DNA of 64,000 nucleotides from Streptomyces sp. ITFR-21 (GCF_031844685.1 NZ_CP134605.1:6744501-6808500), one strand, 5' to 3'; positions 10,347 to 19,249 are shown, numbered from the stretch's first letter. The notes: generated from the sequence alone by a model not told the origin. Made by a program: numbers and translations.

Positions 10347-10583
10347 GTGCAGCAGTTCGACAACGGCGTGCAGGCCGACTCCATCACCGGAGTCCGGTGG
10401 ACCAAGAGCGGGCGCAGCAACCAGAGCGGCAACTGCGTGGAGGTGGCCATGCTGCCCGACGGCTCGGTCGCGATACGCAACTCGCGCCACCCCGGTGGCC
10501 CCGCCCTGGTCTACACACGTGCGGAGCTGACCGCCTTCGTCGAGGGCGCGAAGGACGGCGACTTCGACGCCTTCACCGGCTGA
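10347..10583 (+). CDS. DUF397 protein (Scr2/toxin-like partner)
   Basis: 78-aa protein of the actinobacteria-specific DUF397 family. Typical features are WTKSGRSNQSGNCVEVA near residue 18, RNSRHPGGPALVYT, and a C-terminal helix FVEGAKDGDFDAF. The GTG start has GAAGGAG 11 bases before it. DUF397 proteins are usually paired with a DUF5753 XRE regulator; here that gene is 106 bp downstream on the same strand. Such pairs are described as toxin-antitoxin-like modules that influence antibiotic production and development. The molecular action of DUF397 is not known. Confidence 0.9.
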   Translation: MQQFDNGVQADSITGVRWTKSGRSNQSGNCVEVAMLPDGSVAIRNSRHPGGPALVYTRAELTAFVEGAKDGDFDAFTG

Positions 10584-10689
10584 CCGGGCGGTGCCACGTC
10601 CGGTCACGGCCTGAAATCGGCCGATAAGCAACGCTGCCGGACCATGGCAGCGGGCTCCCCAATGCAATACTGGCCTGTCCGGATATCGC

Positions 10690-11604
10690 ATGGGAGCCCG
10701 CATGCCCGCCTTGCCGCAGCCCGTCTCACCCATACAACTGCTCGAACGACGCCCCGACATGGGCGCCAAGGCCATGGCGCGGGTGCTCGGCACCTATCTG
10801 CGGTCGCTCCGCGAGAGCAGAGGCCTGACCCCGGCGGTCGCCGGCGGGCACATCAGAGCGCACGCCTCCAAGATCAGCCGGATGGAGACCGCCCACGTCT
10901 CGCTGAAGACCCGGGACGTCGAGGACCTGCTGAGCCTGTACGGCGTCGGGCAGAAGGAGCGGGCCGAGATCGCGGTCCTGGCGCAGCGGTCCGCGCAGCC
11001 CGACTGGTGGCAGCCCTACGGTGAAGTCGTCCCGGACTGGCTGCAGCAGCTCATCGGACTGGAGCGGGACGCCCACGTGATCCGCACCTACGAGACGCAG
11101 TTCGTCCCGGGTCTGCTGCAGACGCGTGCCTACGCCGAGTCCGTCGTGCTCAGCGGCCACCGGCTCGCCCCGCCGGAGGAGGTGCGGCGCCGGGTCGACT
11201 TACGGATGGAGCGGCAGCGCCGGATGTGGGAGCCGGGCGCCCCGGTGCTGTGGGCGCTGATCGACGAAGGAGTACTGCACCGGCCGGTCGGCGGACCGCA
11301 GGTGATGCGCGACCAGTTGACGTATCTGCTCGACGTGCTCCGGCAGCCCGGGGTGCGGCTGCAGATCGCCTCGTACGCGGCCAGCGCGGCGGCCACCCCG
11401 GGCGCCTCCGTCACCTATCTGCGGTTTGCCCAGGGCTTCCTGCCCGACGTGGTGTACCTGGAGCACATGACGAGCGCGGTCTACCTGGACCGGCTGGAGG
11501 ACCTGGACCGCTACCGCGCCGCGCTCGACGAGCTGAGCGCGCTGGCCGCGACTCCGGCCGCCAGCCGGGCCATGCTCGAAGAGGCCCTGCGCCGCTACGC
11601 GTGA
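10690..11604 (+). CDS. XRE-family regulator with DUF5753 domain (Scr1-like)
   Basis: DNA-binding regulator of 304 aa. An N-terminal helix-turn-helix (about residues 33-90: LGTYLRSLRESRGLTPAVAG, then ISRMETAHVSL) is followed by a DUF5753 domain (PDWLQQLIGLERDAHVIRTY, FVPGLLQTRAYAESVV, RVDLRMERQRRM). It pairs with the DUF397 gene upstream. Codon 171 (11200-11202) is TTA, the rare leucine codon read by the bldA tRNA in Streptomyces, so full-length protein may be made only late in growth. A second in-frame ATG at 10702 is an alternative start. Confidence 0.92.
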   Translation: MGARMPALPQPVSPIQLLERRPDMGAKAMARVLGTYLRSLRESRGLTPAVAGGHIRAHASKISRMETAHVSLKTRDVEDLLSLYGVGQKERAEIAVLAQRSAQPDWWQPYGEVVPDWLQQLIGLERDAHVIRTYETQFVPGLLQTRAYAESVVLSGHRLAPPEEVRRRVDLRMERQRRMWEPGAPVLWALIDEGVLHRPVGGPQVMRDQLTYLLDVLRQPGVRLQIASYAASAAATPGASVTYLRFAQGFLPDVVYLEHMTSAVYLDRLEDLDRYRAALDELSALAATPAASRAMLEEALRRYA

Positions 11605-11661
11605 CAGGGCAGGCCCCGCCGCGGCCCCCGGGACAGACGCCCGGCCGGGCCGGCCGGTCCG

Positions 11662-11692
11662 GTCAACCGCCGCTCGGACGGCGGCGGTTGAC
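11662..11692. terminator. Bidirectional hairpin between convergent genes
   Basis: GTCAACCGCCGC and its exact complement around a 7-base loop give a 12-bp stem between the XRE gene and the convergent methyltransferase gene. Confidence 0.65.
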
Positions 11693-11730
11693 GGGCACCG
11701 ACAGCTCCCGGGGCCGGCGCGCGGGTCAGG

Positions 11731-12540
11731 TCACAGGCGGGCGACGCCGCCGTACTCGATCCACTCCCGACTGGGCTGCCGGGGGGCCAGATCGTTGTCG
11801 GCCCGCCAGGTGGAGACCTCCACCAGGCCCGGCTCCAGGATCTCCAGGCCCTTGAGATAGCCGTGCACCGCGTCCGGGGTGCGTACCTCGCCCCAGTTGC
11901 CGCCGGTGGACCGGTCCATGAAGTCGGTGACGAAGCGCCGGGTCTCGGGGTCCTCGCTGACCAGCTGGCACACCACCAGACAGCTGCCCGGCGGCAGCTT
12001 CTCGCGTACCCGGCGGACCACGCCGGCCGGGTCGTCGCTGTCCTTGATGCAGTGCAGCACCGAGACGAAGAGCGCGGCGATCGGCTCGTCGAAGCTGATC
12101 AGCCGCTTGACCTCGTCGCTCTCCCAGATGCTCTCGACATCCCGGAAGTCGGCCTGCAGAACCGCGGTGTTCTCGTTCTGCTCCAGCAGGGCCCGCCCGT
12201 GGGCCAGGACTATCGGGTCGACATCGCTGTAGACCACCCGCGCGTCCGGGTGGACGGCCTGGGCGATCTCGTGGACGTTGTCCACGGACGGCAGACCTGA
12301 ACCGTGGTCCACGAACTGCTTGATGCCGTAGTCCCTGGCGAGCACCCGCACCACCCGGCGCAGGAAGTCCCGGTTGTTCAGGGCGAGCACCTTCATGCTC
12401 GGCACCTGCCGGAGTAACTGCTCGGTGGCCTCCCGGTCGGCCGGGTAGTTGTCCTTCCCGTCCAGGAGGTAGTCGTACATGCGGGCCACGCTCGGCACCG
12501 TCACGTCGATCTTGTCGCTCAGCGGCGCGTCCTGTTCCAT
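11731..12540 (-). CDS. SAM-dependent methyltransferase (Methyltransf_19, DUF574)
   Basis: Putative methyltransferase of about 269 aa. Family features are PSVARMYDYLLDGKDNYPAD near the N-terminus, FVDHGSGLPSVDNVHEIAQ as the SAM-binding glycine-rich loop, VVYSDVDPIVLAHGRALL, and AALFVSVLHCIKD. The family is hugely expanded in streptomycetes, commonly sits beside XRE/DUF397 pairs, and has no assigned substrate. Two in-frame ATGs exist (12540 and 12552); the inner one has GAGGGG upstream. The GCAATTGC palindrome about 35 bp upstream suggests joint control with the pair at 10347-11604. Confidence 0.9.
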   Translation of the reverse strand: MEQDAPLSDKIDVTVPSVARMYDYLLDGKDNYPADREATEQLLRQVPSMKVLALNNRDFLRRVVRVLARDYGIKQFVDHGSGLPSVDNVHEIAQAVHPDARVVYSDVDPIVLAHGRALLEQNENTAVLQADFRDVESIWESDEVKRLISFDEPIAALFVSVLHCIKDSDDPAGVVRRVREKLPPGSCLVVCQLVSEDPETRRFVTDFMDRSTGGNWGEVRTPDAVHGYLKGLEILEPGLVEVSTWRADNDLAPRQPSREWIEYGGVARL

Positions 12541-12574
12541 GGAGCCCCTCATGATGTTTCGACTCTGAGTAACC

Positions 12575-12586
12575 CTGCAATTGCAG
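12575..12586. promoter_or_regulatory. GCAATTGC palindrome upstream of the methyltransferase gene
   Basis: CTGCAATTGCAG is a perfect 12-bp palindrome sharing the core of the 10221 site. Probable operator for the XRE regulator encoded between the two sites. Confidence 0.5.
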
Positions 12587-12747
12587 GAGTTGAGCCCTCA
12601 TCCTAGGGAGCGATCATGCCCTGGTCGAGGCGGGCCCCGGGGCACGGCCGGAACACCGCGGGACCCTCGGCGCGCGGGCCCGCCGCGGCGCGCGGGGGCC
12701 GGCGCCGGACCGACCGGCGACAGCCCCCGCACCCCGGGCACCAGGGA

Positions 12748-14604
12748 TCAACCTTCCGGGTAACTCACCACGTTCACCGGTACCGTGGCGGTGCCCTGAG
12801 CCGCATCGCCGAAGTCGTTGATCACATGGTCGATCACGCCGTCCCCGTTCAGGGACACCGTCAGCAGGTCGTGGAACTTCACCCCGGGGCGCACCGGCGC
12901 CTCGAAGCCGTGCGCGTTGTGGATCGTCGGGTCCACGTTGAAGAAGCAGTACGAGCCCAGCCCCCAGCCCTCGTGGTGCTTCACCGAGTCGGCGACCTTG
13001 TAGGCGGCGTAGCCGTTCACCCCGTGGTGGCGGTAGGCGGCCTGGTTCGGCGGGTCGTACGGCAGCTCGTTCTGGAACATGATCGTACGGCCCTTGTCAC
13101 CGTTCCAGATCACGTTGTACTTCTGGAAGTGCTCCACGAACAGGCCGGTGGCCAGCACGTTGTCACCGTTGACGACCACCCCGGTCTCCGAGGTGTTGAC
13201 CGTCCAGCCCACCCCCGCGCCGTGGTCGGCGCGCCAGGCCCAGATGTGGTCGAGCAGCACGTTGTCGCTGTTGACGATCAGCGCCGTGGTCGCCTTGCCC
13301 GCGCCCGCGCCGCCGATCCGGAAGAACACGTCCTGCACCGACGCCGGGTCGCGCGGGTCGGTGCGGCCGCCGCGCCTGCCGCCGATCTCCAGCAGCACCC
13401 GGGAGTTGACCGGGCCCGCGTCGAACAGCAGACCGGCGATCCGCACACCCCGGCTGTCGTCCACCGTCAGCGGCACCGTGCCGTGCACCGGCGTCAGCGT
13501 CGCGTAGCCGAGGCCGAGCACCACCGTACCGGCCCACTTGACCTTGATGGTGTCGGTCAGCTTGTAGATGCCCGGCGTCAGCAGCAGGTGCTTGCCCTGC
13601 GACAGCGCCTTGTTGATGGTGCGTACCGAGTCGCCCGGCTTGGCGACGAAGAACCGGTCGATCGGCACCGACGAGCCCGGCGTCGCCCCGCCCTTCCATG
13701 TCGTGCCCACCCCGTCGTGCCGGAGGGCCGGCAGGAACACCCGGTAGCCGCCGTGCCCGTCCACGTACAGGAACGGCTTCTCCCGGCTCAGCGGGCTGGT
13801 CGGCAGCGTGGTGTACGGCGGGCTCGGGAAGGACTGCGCGGGCGCCCCCTCGACACCCGCGAAGACCTGGTTCCACACGCCGTTGGACCAGCTGCCGACG
13901 GTGCTGTCCCGGGTCAGCCACTGCTGCTGCGAGGCGTTGAGCGCCTGTTCGTCCACCACCGAGTCGGCGATGTAACCGCCGCTGGAGTAGCCGCCCTTGC
14001 GGGGGAAGAGGAAGAGCTGGCCGCGGATGTGCACCCGGCGCAGCGGCGCCGCCTGCGAGACCGCCCACCAGTTGACGCCGCCGGTGGGCACCACCGCGAG
14101 GTTCTCCGCCGACCGCCAGAAGTTGGTCAGCGCGCTGTCCCCGCCGCCGGGCTGGTCCTGGCCCTCGACCCGCACCGCGCCGTTGATCGTCACGTCGTCG
14201 GGGTGCAGCCCCAGGCCCGCCACCGAGGTGTAGTAGCCGAGCTGCGCGTCCACGTCGTACGTGCCGGGCTTGAAGAAGAAGGCGTAGCGGCCGGTGCCGA
14301 ACTCCGCGGGGACCTGCTCCAGCGCGGCGGCGTCCAGCGCGGCCTGGATGTCGGCGGTCGGCGTGTCAGGACCGAAGATCCGCACGTTCGGACCGAAGTC
14401 CGGCTCGGCGGGCGGCCGCGGGTGCCCGTGCCGGCCGGAGCCGTGCGCGGAGGCGGTGGTGGCGCCGGCCACCGGCGCCGCGGTGGCGAGCGCCGCCGCG
14501 GTGACGAACGAGCGGCGGCTCAGCCCGGTCCCGGCCGCCGGCTTGGGCTCGGGTCTGCGCTGGGGTTCTGGGGTTTCGGTGTCTGCGGCCCGGAATGAGG
14601 ACAT
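12748..14604 (-). CDS. Tat-exported right-handed beta-helix protein (GH55-like)
   Basis: Predicted secreted protein of 618 aa. The N-terminus carries a twin-arginine signal (LSRRSFVTAAALATAAPVAG). The mature part opens with PNVRIFGPDTPTADIQAALD, as in a family of actinobacterial exoproteins often mis-named adenylyl cyclase or coagulation factor 5/8 proteins. Repeated short strands (NVLLDHIWAWRADHGAGVGW, GVVVNGDNVLATGLFVEH) indicate a pectate-lyase-like beta-helix. Carbohydrate binding or cleavage is likely; no catalytic residue can be assigned here. The ATG at 14604 follows AAAGGTGG. Two LacI-type operators and a promoter lie upstream, which supports induction by a sugar. Confidence 0.75.
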   Translation of the reverse strand: MSSFRAADTETPEPQRRPEPKPAAGTGLSRRSFVTAAALATAAPVAGATTASAHGSGRHGHPRPPAEPDFGPNVRIFGPDTPTADIQAALDAAALEQVPAEFGTGRYAFFFKPGTYDVDAQLGYYTSVAGLGLHPDDVTINGAVRVEGQDQPGGGDSALTNFWRSAENLAVVPTGGVNWWAVSQAAPLRRVHIRGQLFLFPRKGGYSSGGYIADSVVDEQALNASQQQWLTRDSTVGSWSNGVWNQVFAGVEGAPAQSFPSPPYTTLPTSPLSREKPFLYVDGHGGYRVFLPALRHDGVGTTWKGGATPGSSVPIDRFFVAKPGDSVRTINKALSQGKHLLLTPGIYKLTDTIKVKWAGTVVLGLGYATLTPVHGTVPLTVDDSRGVRIAGLLFDAGPVNSRVLLEIGGRRGGRTDPRDPASVQDVFFRIGGAGAGKATTALIVNSDNVLLDHIWAWRADHGAGVGWTVNTSETGVVVNGDNVLATGLFVEHFQKYNVIWNGDKGRTIMFQNELPYDPPNQAAYRHHGVNGYAAYKVADSVKHHEGWGLGSYCFFNVDPTIHNAHGFEAPVRPGVKFHDLLTVSLNGDGVIDHVINDFGDAAQGTATVPVNVVSYPEG

Positions 14605-14680
14605 GAGGTACGACCCACCTTTACACGGATGGCCATTGCGGCCCGACGACGCATGGCCCGTTGGAGGGAGAACGAACACT

Positions 14681-14751
14681 GAGAGCGCTCTCTCGCAGAC
14701 GTACCCTGGAGGTCGGGGGCCCGGCTGTCAAGGCATGGAGAGAGCGCTCTC
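14681..14751 (-). promoter_or_regulatory. Two LacI-type operators flanking the beta-helix gene promoter
   Basis: GAGAGCGCTCTC occurs twice, at 14681-14692 and 14740-14751, each a perfect 12-bp palindrome with the central CG of LacI/CebR-class sites. Centres are 59 bp apart, on either side of the predicted promoter, which suits repression by occlusion or looping. The regulator gene is not in this window. Confidence 0.75.
14703..14731 (-). promoter_or_regulatory. Promoter of the beta-helix gene
   Basis: On the minus strand TTGACA (14726-14731), a 17-base spacer and CAGGGT (14703-14708) form a good vegetative-type promoter, about 100 bp before the ATG at 14604. Confidence 0.6.
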
Positions 14752-14828
14752 ATCAAGTCGCGGCATGGGTGGCTCCAGGTGCAGCTGAGCCGTGTGGGAC
14801 GCCGTCGAACGGGTGGCCGGGCTGCGGT

Positions 14829-15062
14829 TCACGGCCCCTCGGTCCACGCCATCTCCTTGAGCGCCATCCGGGCGGCCGGTGCGGTGCCGGGCAGGGTCGT
14901 CCAGAACGGATGGGCGGTGATCCGTACGGACAGCCGGACGAGGCGGCGGCGCAGCACCGTGGTCCGGGTGCCCGTGGGGCCGCATACGGCCAGCTCGCGG
15001 TAGGTGGTGTACCAGTCGCGCTGCGCCTGGACGAGGTCGTCGGGGAAGGCGTGGTGGGGCAT
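14829..15062 (-). CDS. Small conserved hypothetical protein behind an SOS box
   Basis: 77-aa protein, MPHHAFPDDLVQAQRDWYTT at the start, then a basic helix (TTVLRRRLVRLSVRITAHPF) and PAARMALKEMAW near the end. No known domain, no signal peptide. The HPFW and AARM.LK pattern feels like a streptomycete-wide family, but no function is known to me. The start has no clear ribosome site, so it may be leaderless; a longer GTG start at 15113 would overlap the SOS box. The LexA-type site just upstream is the main clue to its role, which may be DNA-damage related. Confidence 0.65.
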   Translation of the reverse strand: MPHHAFPDDLVQAQRDWYTTYRELAVCGPTGTRTTVLRRRLVRLSVRITAHPFWTTLPGTAPAARMALKEMAWTEGP

Positions 15063-15083
15063 GGGAGGGATTCTGGCACATGT

Positions 15084-15099
15084 TCGAACACTTGTGCGA
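15084..15099. promoter_or_regulatory. SOS box (LexA site)
   Basis: TCGAAC-N4-GTGCGA matches the actinobacterial LexA consensus TCGAAC-N4-GTTCGA at 11 of 12 positions. It lies 22 bp before the 77-aa gene start. Confidence 0.6.
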
Positions 15100-15272
15100 T
15101 AAGCGGATCGCACGGGATCAGCGGAGCGGGTCAGCGGGGGTCCCGATCGGTGGAGCGGCGGGTGGTTTCCGCGGGTCGCGGACGAGCGGGGGCGGCCGTG
15201 ACCGGTCGTAACCCGGCGGCGGGGCGGTCCAACGCCCTGCCGGCCGGGTGTCGGCGGGGAGTCCGCGGCTCG

Positions 15273-16199
15273 TCAGCGGTCACGGGACCGGACGCGGCGC
15301 GCGCGATCGCGGAAGGGAGCCCGTGCGGGCCCCTCCGCGAGCACAGCGCCGGCGGTGAGGGTGAAGGTGATGGCCGCGCAGACCGCGATCAGCCAGGAGA
15401 GCAGGGTGAAGACCGTGCCGAGCGGCCCGTAGGCGGCGACGCTGCGGTTGAGGGCGGTCGGCATGTAGACGCGGGCGGTGACGGCGAGCGCGGCCATCGC
15501 GACCGCGGTCAGGACGGCGCCGGGGAGCAGGGGGCGCCAGCGCATGCGTCCGCCGAGCAGGAAGTGCTGGGTCCACCACCACACGGCGGTGTCGACGAGC
15601 AGGAGCAGCGGCAGGCCGAGCGGCAGGCCGAGGCCGAAGCCGTTGCGGAGCGGACCCTGCAGGACCAGGACGGCCAGCCAGGCCACGATCCACACGAACC
15701 AGCGCCAGACGGCCGGCCTGGCGTCCCCCCTGGGCAGCCGCCAGGCCCGCTCGCAGACCCGGGTCATCGCCCGGCTGGCGGCGGTCGCCGAGAGCAGCAC
15801 CGCCAGCGAACCGATCGCGCCGGTGGTCTGGCGGGCGGTGTCGGTGTCGGTGTCCGCTGCGGCGTGGCCGCTCGCGAAGAGCTGCCGCAACTGCTCCTCG
15901 GAGGCGCCGGAGAGCCCGAAGAGGTCCCGCGCGGAGTCCACCAACTGGTCGCGTACGTCCTCGGGGGTGAGCGCGGCGGCGACGAACATCAGCGGGACGG
16001 CGGTCAGGAACAGCTGGGCGGCCAGCCGGGTGGCGGCGTCCAGCAGGTTCACCGTGAGCAGCCGGGCGGTGAGCGCGGTGATCACCGGGAAGCGGCGCTC
16101 GGCCGCGCGCCGCAGCGCGGCCTGCCGGCGGCCGAGCCGCCCCCGGGGCGTGACCGGCGGCGACGGCCCGGAGCCGGAGCCGGACGGCGCGGCGGCCAT
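15273..16199 (-). CDS. YihY/BrkB-family inner-membrane protein
   Basis: Integral membrane protein of 308 aa with about six hydrophobic segments (AAQLFLTAVPLMFVAAAL, WFVWIVAWLAVLVLQGPL, LGLPLGLPLLLLVDTAVWWW and a C-terminal pair ending ITFTLTAGAVLAEG). It matches the YihY/virulence-factor BrkB family, whose role is unclear (an old RNase BN name is wrong). GGAGG lies 5 bases before the ATG. It has no obvious partner. Confidence 0.85.
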   Translation of the reverse strand: MAAAPSGSGSGPSPPVTPRGRLGRRQAALRRAAERRFPVITALTARLLTVNLLDAATRLAAQLFLTAVPLMFVAAALTPEDVRDQLVDSARDLFGLSGASEEQLRQLFASGHAAADTDTDTARQTTGAIGSLAVLLSATAASRAMTRVCERAWRLPRGDARPAVWRWFVWIVAWLAVLVLQGPLRNGFGLGLPLGLPLLLLVDTAVWWWTQHFLLGGRMRWRPLLPGAVLTAVAMAALAVTARVYMPTALNRSVAAYGPLGTVFTLLSWLIAVCAAITFTLTAGAVLAEGPARAPFRDRARRVRSRDR

Positions 16200-16699
16200 G
16201 GCGACCTCCAGGACGGGGCGGCGGCGTACGGGACCCGGTGAACGCATTATGCGTGCTGTGTTGCTTTTGTGGGTGGACGTCCGAGTCCGCGGGTGATCCG
16301 GGCCCGGGACCGGATCCCGGGGCGGGGCGGGGCGCGGGCGCGGGCCCGTGGTCGGTGCCGGGGGCCGGGGTGCCGGGGCCCGGGTGCCGCCGGCCTCGGA
16401 GGCCGTGCGGCGGCGGGCGGCGGGGCGTCCGTGGCGGTTCCCGCCGGGTCCCGGTTCGCCGGGCCTGCGCGGTTCCAGGGGCTGCCGTGTGGATCTGAGC
16501 GGTGTAGCGGGGCCCGGCCGGCACGTCTGCCGCGTTCCGGCCGGTCGGCGACGCGTCACCTCCCTCCTCGGCCTCGCAGCCGCACGCGCCGGACCCCGCT
16601 CCGCCTCCGCGGATCCACACGACAGCTCCTCGACGTCCCGCGGGTGGGCGGGACGTCGGTGCCGCGCACCGGCGGCCGTGGGGCGGCGTGTCGCGCTCC
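16200..16699. other. 500-bp gap without a supportable gene
   Basis: The first 80 bp contain the only A/T-rich patch (16243-16280) and a minus-strand CATAAT, a possible -10 for the YihY gene. The rest is very G/C-rich with short G/C palindromes, for example CCGGGCCCGG near 16297. Open frames here have no protein-like composition. Confidence 0.5.
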
Positions 16700-17366
16700 T
16701 CAGGGCCGCGGCCCGGGGACGTGGAACGCGACGGCGGCGCGGTGCCCCGGCGGGACCAGCACGTCGGTCAGCGACCAGTCGGCCGGCGGGACCGCGGTCG
16801 GACCCGAGCCGACGTAGTCCGCCGCCGGGTCGGCGGACAGACCGACGCCGCGGCCCTTGAGGTACGCCTCCTTGCGGGTCCAGACCCTGGTGAACGCCGG
16901 CGTGCGCTCGGCCGGGGCGGGCAGGGCCAGCCCGGCCGCCTCCCGGGGGTGCAGTACGTGGGCGGTCTCGGCCACCGTACGCGCCGCCGGGACCGCCTCC
17001 ACGTCCACCCCGACCGGTGCGGTGGCGAAGGCCAGCAGGCTCAGATCGGCGCAGTGTGACAGCGAGAAGCGCAGCGCGTCGCCCGGGACCACCGGACGGC
17101 CGTGCGGGCCGCCGCAGTCGCATGCACGGTGCCCGCTCCACGGACACCTCGCGCGGCGACAGCCCGAGGTACGCCCCGAGCAGCCGGCGCGGTCCCACAT
17201 GGGCGCACACGTGCGCGTCGCGGTCGGTCCCGTACAGGAACTCCGCAGCGCGGGCCAGCTCCTGTTCGTCCAGCACGGCCGGCGCGTGCCGTGCGGCGTG
17301 CGCCCGGTGCGCGGTGGCGTCGACCAGCCACACCTCGGGCGCGTCGGTCAGCGCCGACGTGGGCAC
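16700..17366 (-). pseudogene. Sfp-type 4'-phosphopantetheinyl transferase, frameshifted
   Basis: Remnant of a carrier-protein-activating enzyme. The 5' part (EVWLVDATAHRAHAARHAPA to SPREVSVERAPC) and the 3' part (CDCGGPHGRPVVPGD, FSLSHCADLSLLAFA, GVDVEAV, WTRKEAYLKGRG) lie in different frames that meet near 17120. A single-base indel between two TGC codons explains it. Both Mg/CoA motifs are intact in the 3' part, so the lesion is recent or a sequencing error. It is the last gene of a broken three-gene series. The window also has an intact paralogue at 46822. Confidence 0.85.
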
Positions 17367-17412
17367 CGCCGCCGCGTACGGGGTGCCGAGCGAGGTCGGT
17401 ATCAGCAGCCCG

Positions 17413-18532
17413 TCAGGCGGGGAACCGGCCGGGGGCGGGACGGGCGGGGGTCGGGAACAGCGGATGCCTCATGGCTGCCTCACACGGATGCGGGGAGGGG
17501 TTCGCGGACGTCGGCGGGTGCGGGGGCCCCGGGGGGCCGGGTGTGCGGTGGCGGGCTGCACGGTGGTCTGGATGGTGGTCTGCCGAGCGGTGGCGGGCCG
17601 TGCGGCCGTGGGGGGCGGGGCGGGCCGCCGCGGCCTCGGCGACGTCACGGCCGGGGTGGAACTTCACCCACGTCCGTACCCGGGGGAAGTCGTTCCGCAG
17701 GAAGCGCGGTTGCTGCCGGACGATCTCCTCGGTGAAGGTGCCGTGGCTGGCGGAGCGCAGCCGGAAGCCGGTCCCGCCGCCGGTCCCGTCGGTGTCGGTA
17801 TCGCCGTCGCCCAGCACGTCGCGGACCGCGGACCGCCCGGCCAGCCGCGCCGCTTCGGCCGCGCCGACCACCGTCATCCCGCCGAGCCCCGGCTTCGCGC
17901 CCTGCCCTGTCTTCAGCGCGAAGCCGGGCCGGCCGGACTCCAGCAGCGGGCGGCTGCCCGGGTCGCTGTGGACGAGGTTCCAGACCTCGGGGTCGGCGTC
18001 CTCGGTGGACTGCTGGACGACCACCCCGCCCACGCCGTCGGCGACTTCTCCGGCGTACGCGGCGATCCTGGCCAGCAGCGCGGAGCGGGTTCCGCCCGCG
18101 TCGCCCCGCGCCGGTGGCCGTGCACCGGGACCATGTTCTCGCCGATGACCATCGGGATGCCCAGTCGTGCCGCCCGCCGGCTCGCGGCCACCCCGAGGTC
18201 GCGCTGCCCGCCCGGGTGGAGCCGAACGCGATGAGGTAGAGCGGCAGTTCACTGGCGAAGCCGCCGACCGTGGTCCGCAGGTCCACATCGTCGTAGAGCG
18301 GCTCGCGGCCCAGTTCGATCAGCTTCTCCAGCCGCCGCGGCACGAACACCGGCGGCGCCAGCCGCGCCAGGTCCAACTCGTCGCCGGGAAGCGGCGCGTG
18401 GCCGCCCTCGCGGTACGGGTCCGCGCCGAACAGCTCGGCGCCGTAGGCGCCGGCCGGCGGGAACGCCTCGGCTGTTCCGCGCCGGGCCCGTTCCGCCTGC
18501 TCGGGGAAGCCGGCCGCCCGCAGCGCGCTCAC
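17413..18532 (-). pseudogene. FMN glutamate-synthase-like protein, two frameshifts
   Basis: Three frames are needed. The first (18532 to about 18205) is VSALRAAGFPEQAERARRGT to PLYLIAFGSTRA. The second (to about 18115) holds RLGIPMVIGENMVPVHG. The third holds SALLARIAAYAGEVADGVGG, then FALKTGQGAKPGLGGMTVVG and TFTEEIVRQQPRFLRNDFPR. The KTGQGAKPGLGG stretch is the FMN-domain signature of the glutamate-synthase family; there is no glutaminase part. The GTG start overlaps the stop of the synthetase-like gene (GTGA). Role unknown. Confidence 0.7.
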
Positions 18533-19174
18533 GGTGCCACCACCCCGGGGAGCTTCGGGCAGGCGCTGACCTGCCACAGGGCGTCGAGTCCGGTGAGGAA
18601 GCGGACCAGCCGCTGCACCCCCATGCCGAAGCCGGCGCTGGACGGGATGCCCTCGCGGGCCAGATCCGGGTACCAGGCGTACTTCGCCGGGCTCGCACCG
18701 CTCTCCCGCATCCGGGTGTCGATGGTGGCGTAGTCCGCCTCGCGTTCGCTGCCGCTGACCAGCTCACCGAAGCCGCCGTGTGCGATCAGGTCGAAGTTCC
18801 GCAGCACCCCGGGGCGTTCGGGATCCTCCCGGTCGCAGAAGCCGCGTAAGCCCTTCGGGTAGTCGTTGATGAAGAACGGGCGGTCGGCCTCCAGCGAGAG
18901 CAGCTTCTCGCCCGCCCAGTCGATCTCGGCGTCGGGGCTCTGCCCGTGTCCCCTGGCGGGCCAGCCGGGCGACCGCCTCCTCGTGGCTGAGCTCGTCGTA
19001 CTTCCCCGTCAGCAGCTCCGCGAAGTCCAATTCGTCCCGGCCGAGTTCCCGCAGGACGTGCGGGACGGCGCGCCACACGTGGCCGACCACCCGGGTCAGC
19101 AGGCCCGCCGCGACCTCCTGCACCTCGGGCCGGCTCGCGCCGGCCATCTCCACGTCCACCTGGTGGAACTCCAC
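18529..19174 (-). pseudogene. Asparaginyl-tRNA-synthetase-like protein, 5' truncated and frameshifted
   Basis: The remnant opens directly at EFHQVDVEMAGASRPEVQEV, which in intact class II Asn/Asp synthetases lies in the catalytic core after motif 2. The N-terminal half is therefore missing. One frame break occurs near 18950; beyond it come FFINDYPKGLRGFCD, GGFGELVSGSEREADY and the motif-3 like SAGFGMGVQRLVRFLTG. The 5' end abuts the operator of the next, divergent operon, which marks a recombination edge. Such paralogues are sometimes amide-forming ligases rather than tRNA enzymes. Confidence 0.75.
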
Positions 19175-19249
19175 CGGGTGCCGCGGGCCGGGGCACCCGG
19201 GCGGTGCCGTATCGCCGGGCCGGGCCCCGGGCCGGGGCCCGGGTGCAGA

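Noticed and set aside
12616..14598. 660-residue plus-strand frame opposite the beta-helix gene
   Set aside because: Arg/His/Val-rich shadow of a well-supported minus-strand gene.
16700..19174. Programmed frameshifting in the PPTase and neighbours
   Set aside because: No slippery sequence with downstream structure was seen and one gene also lacks its 5' half; decay or sequencing error is simpler.
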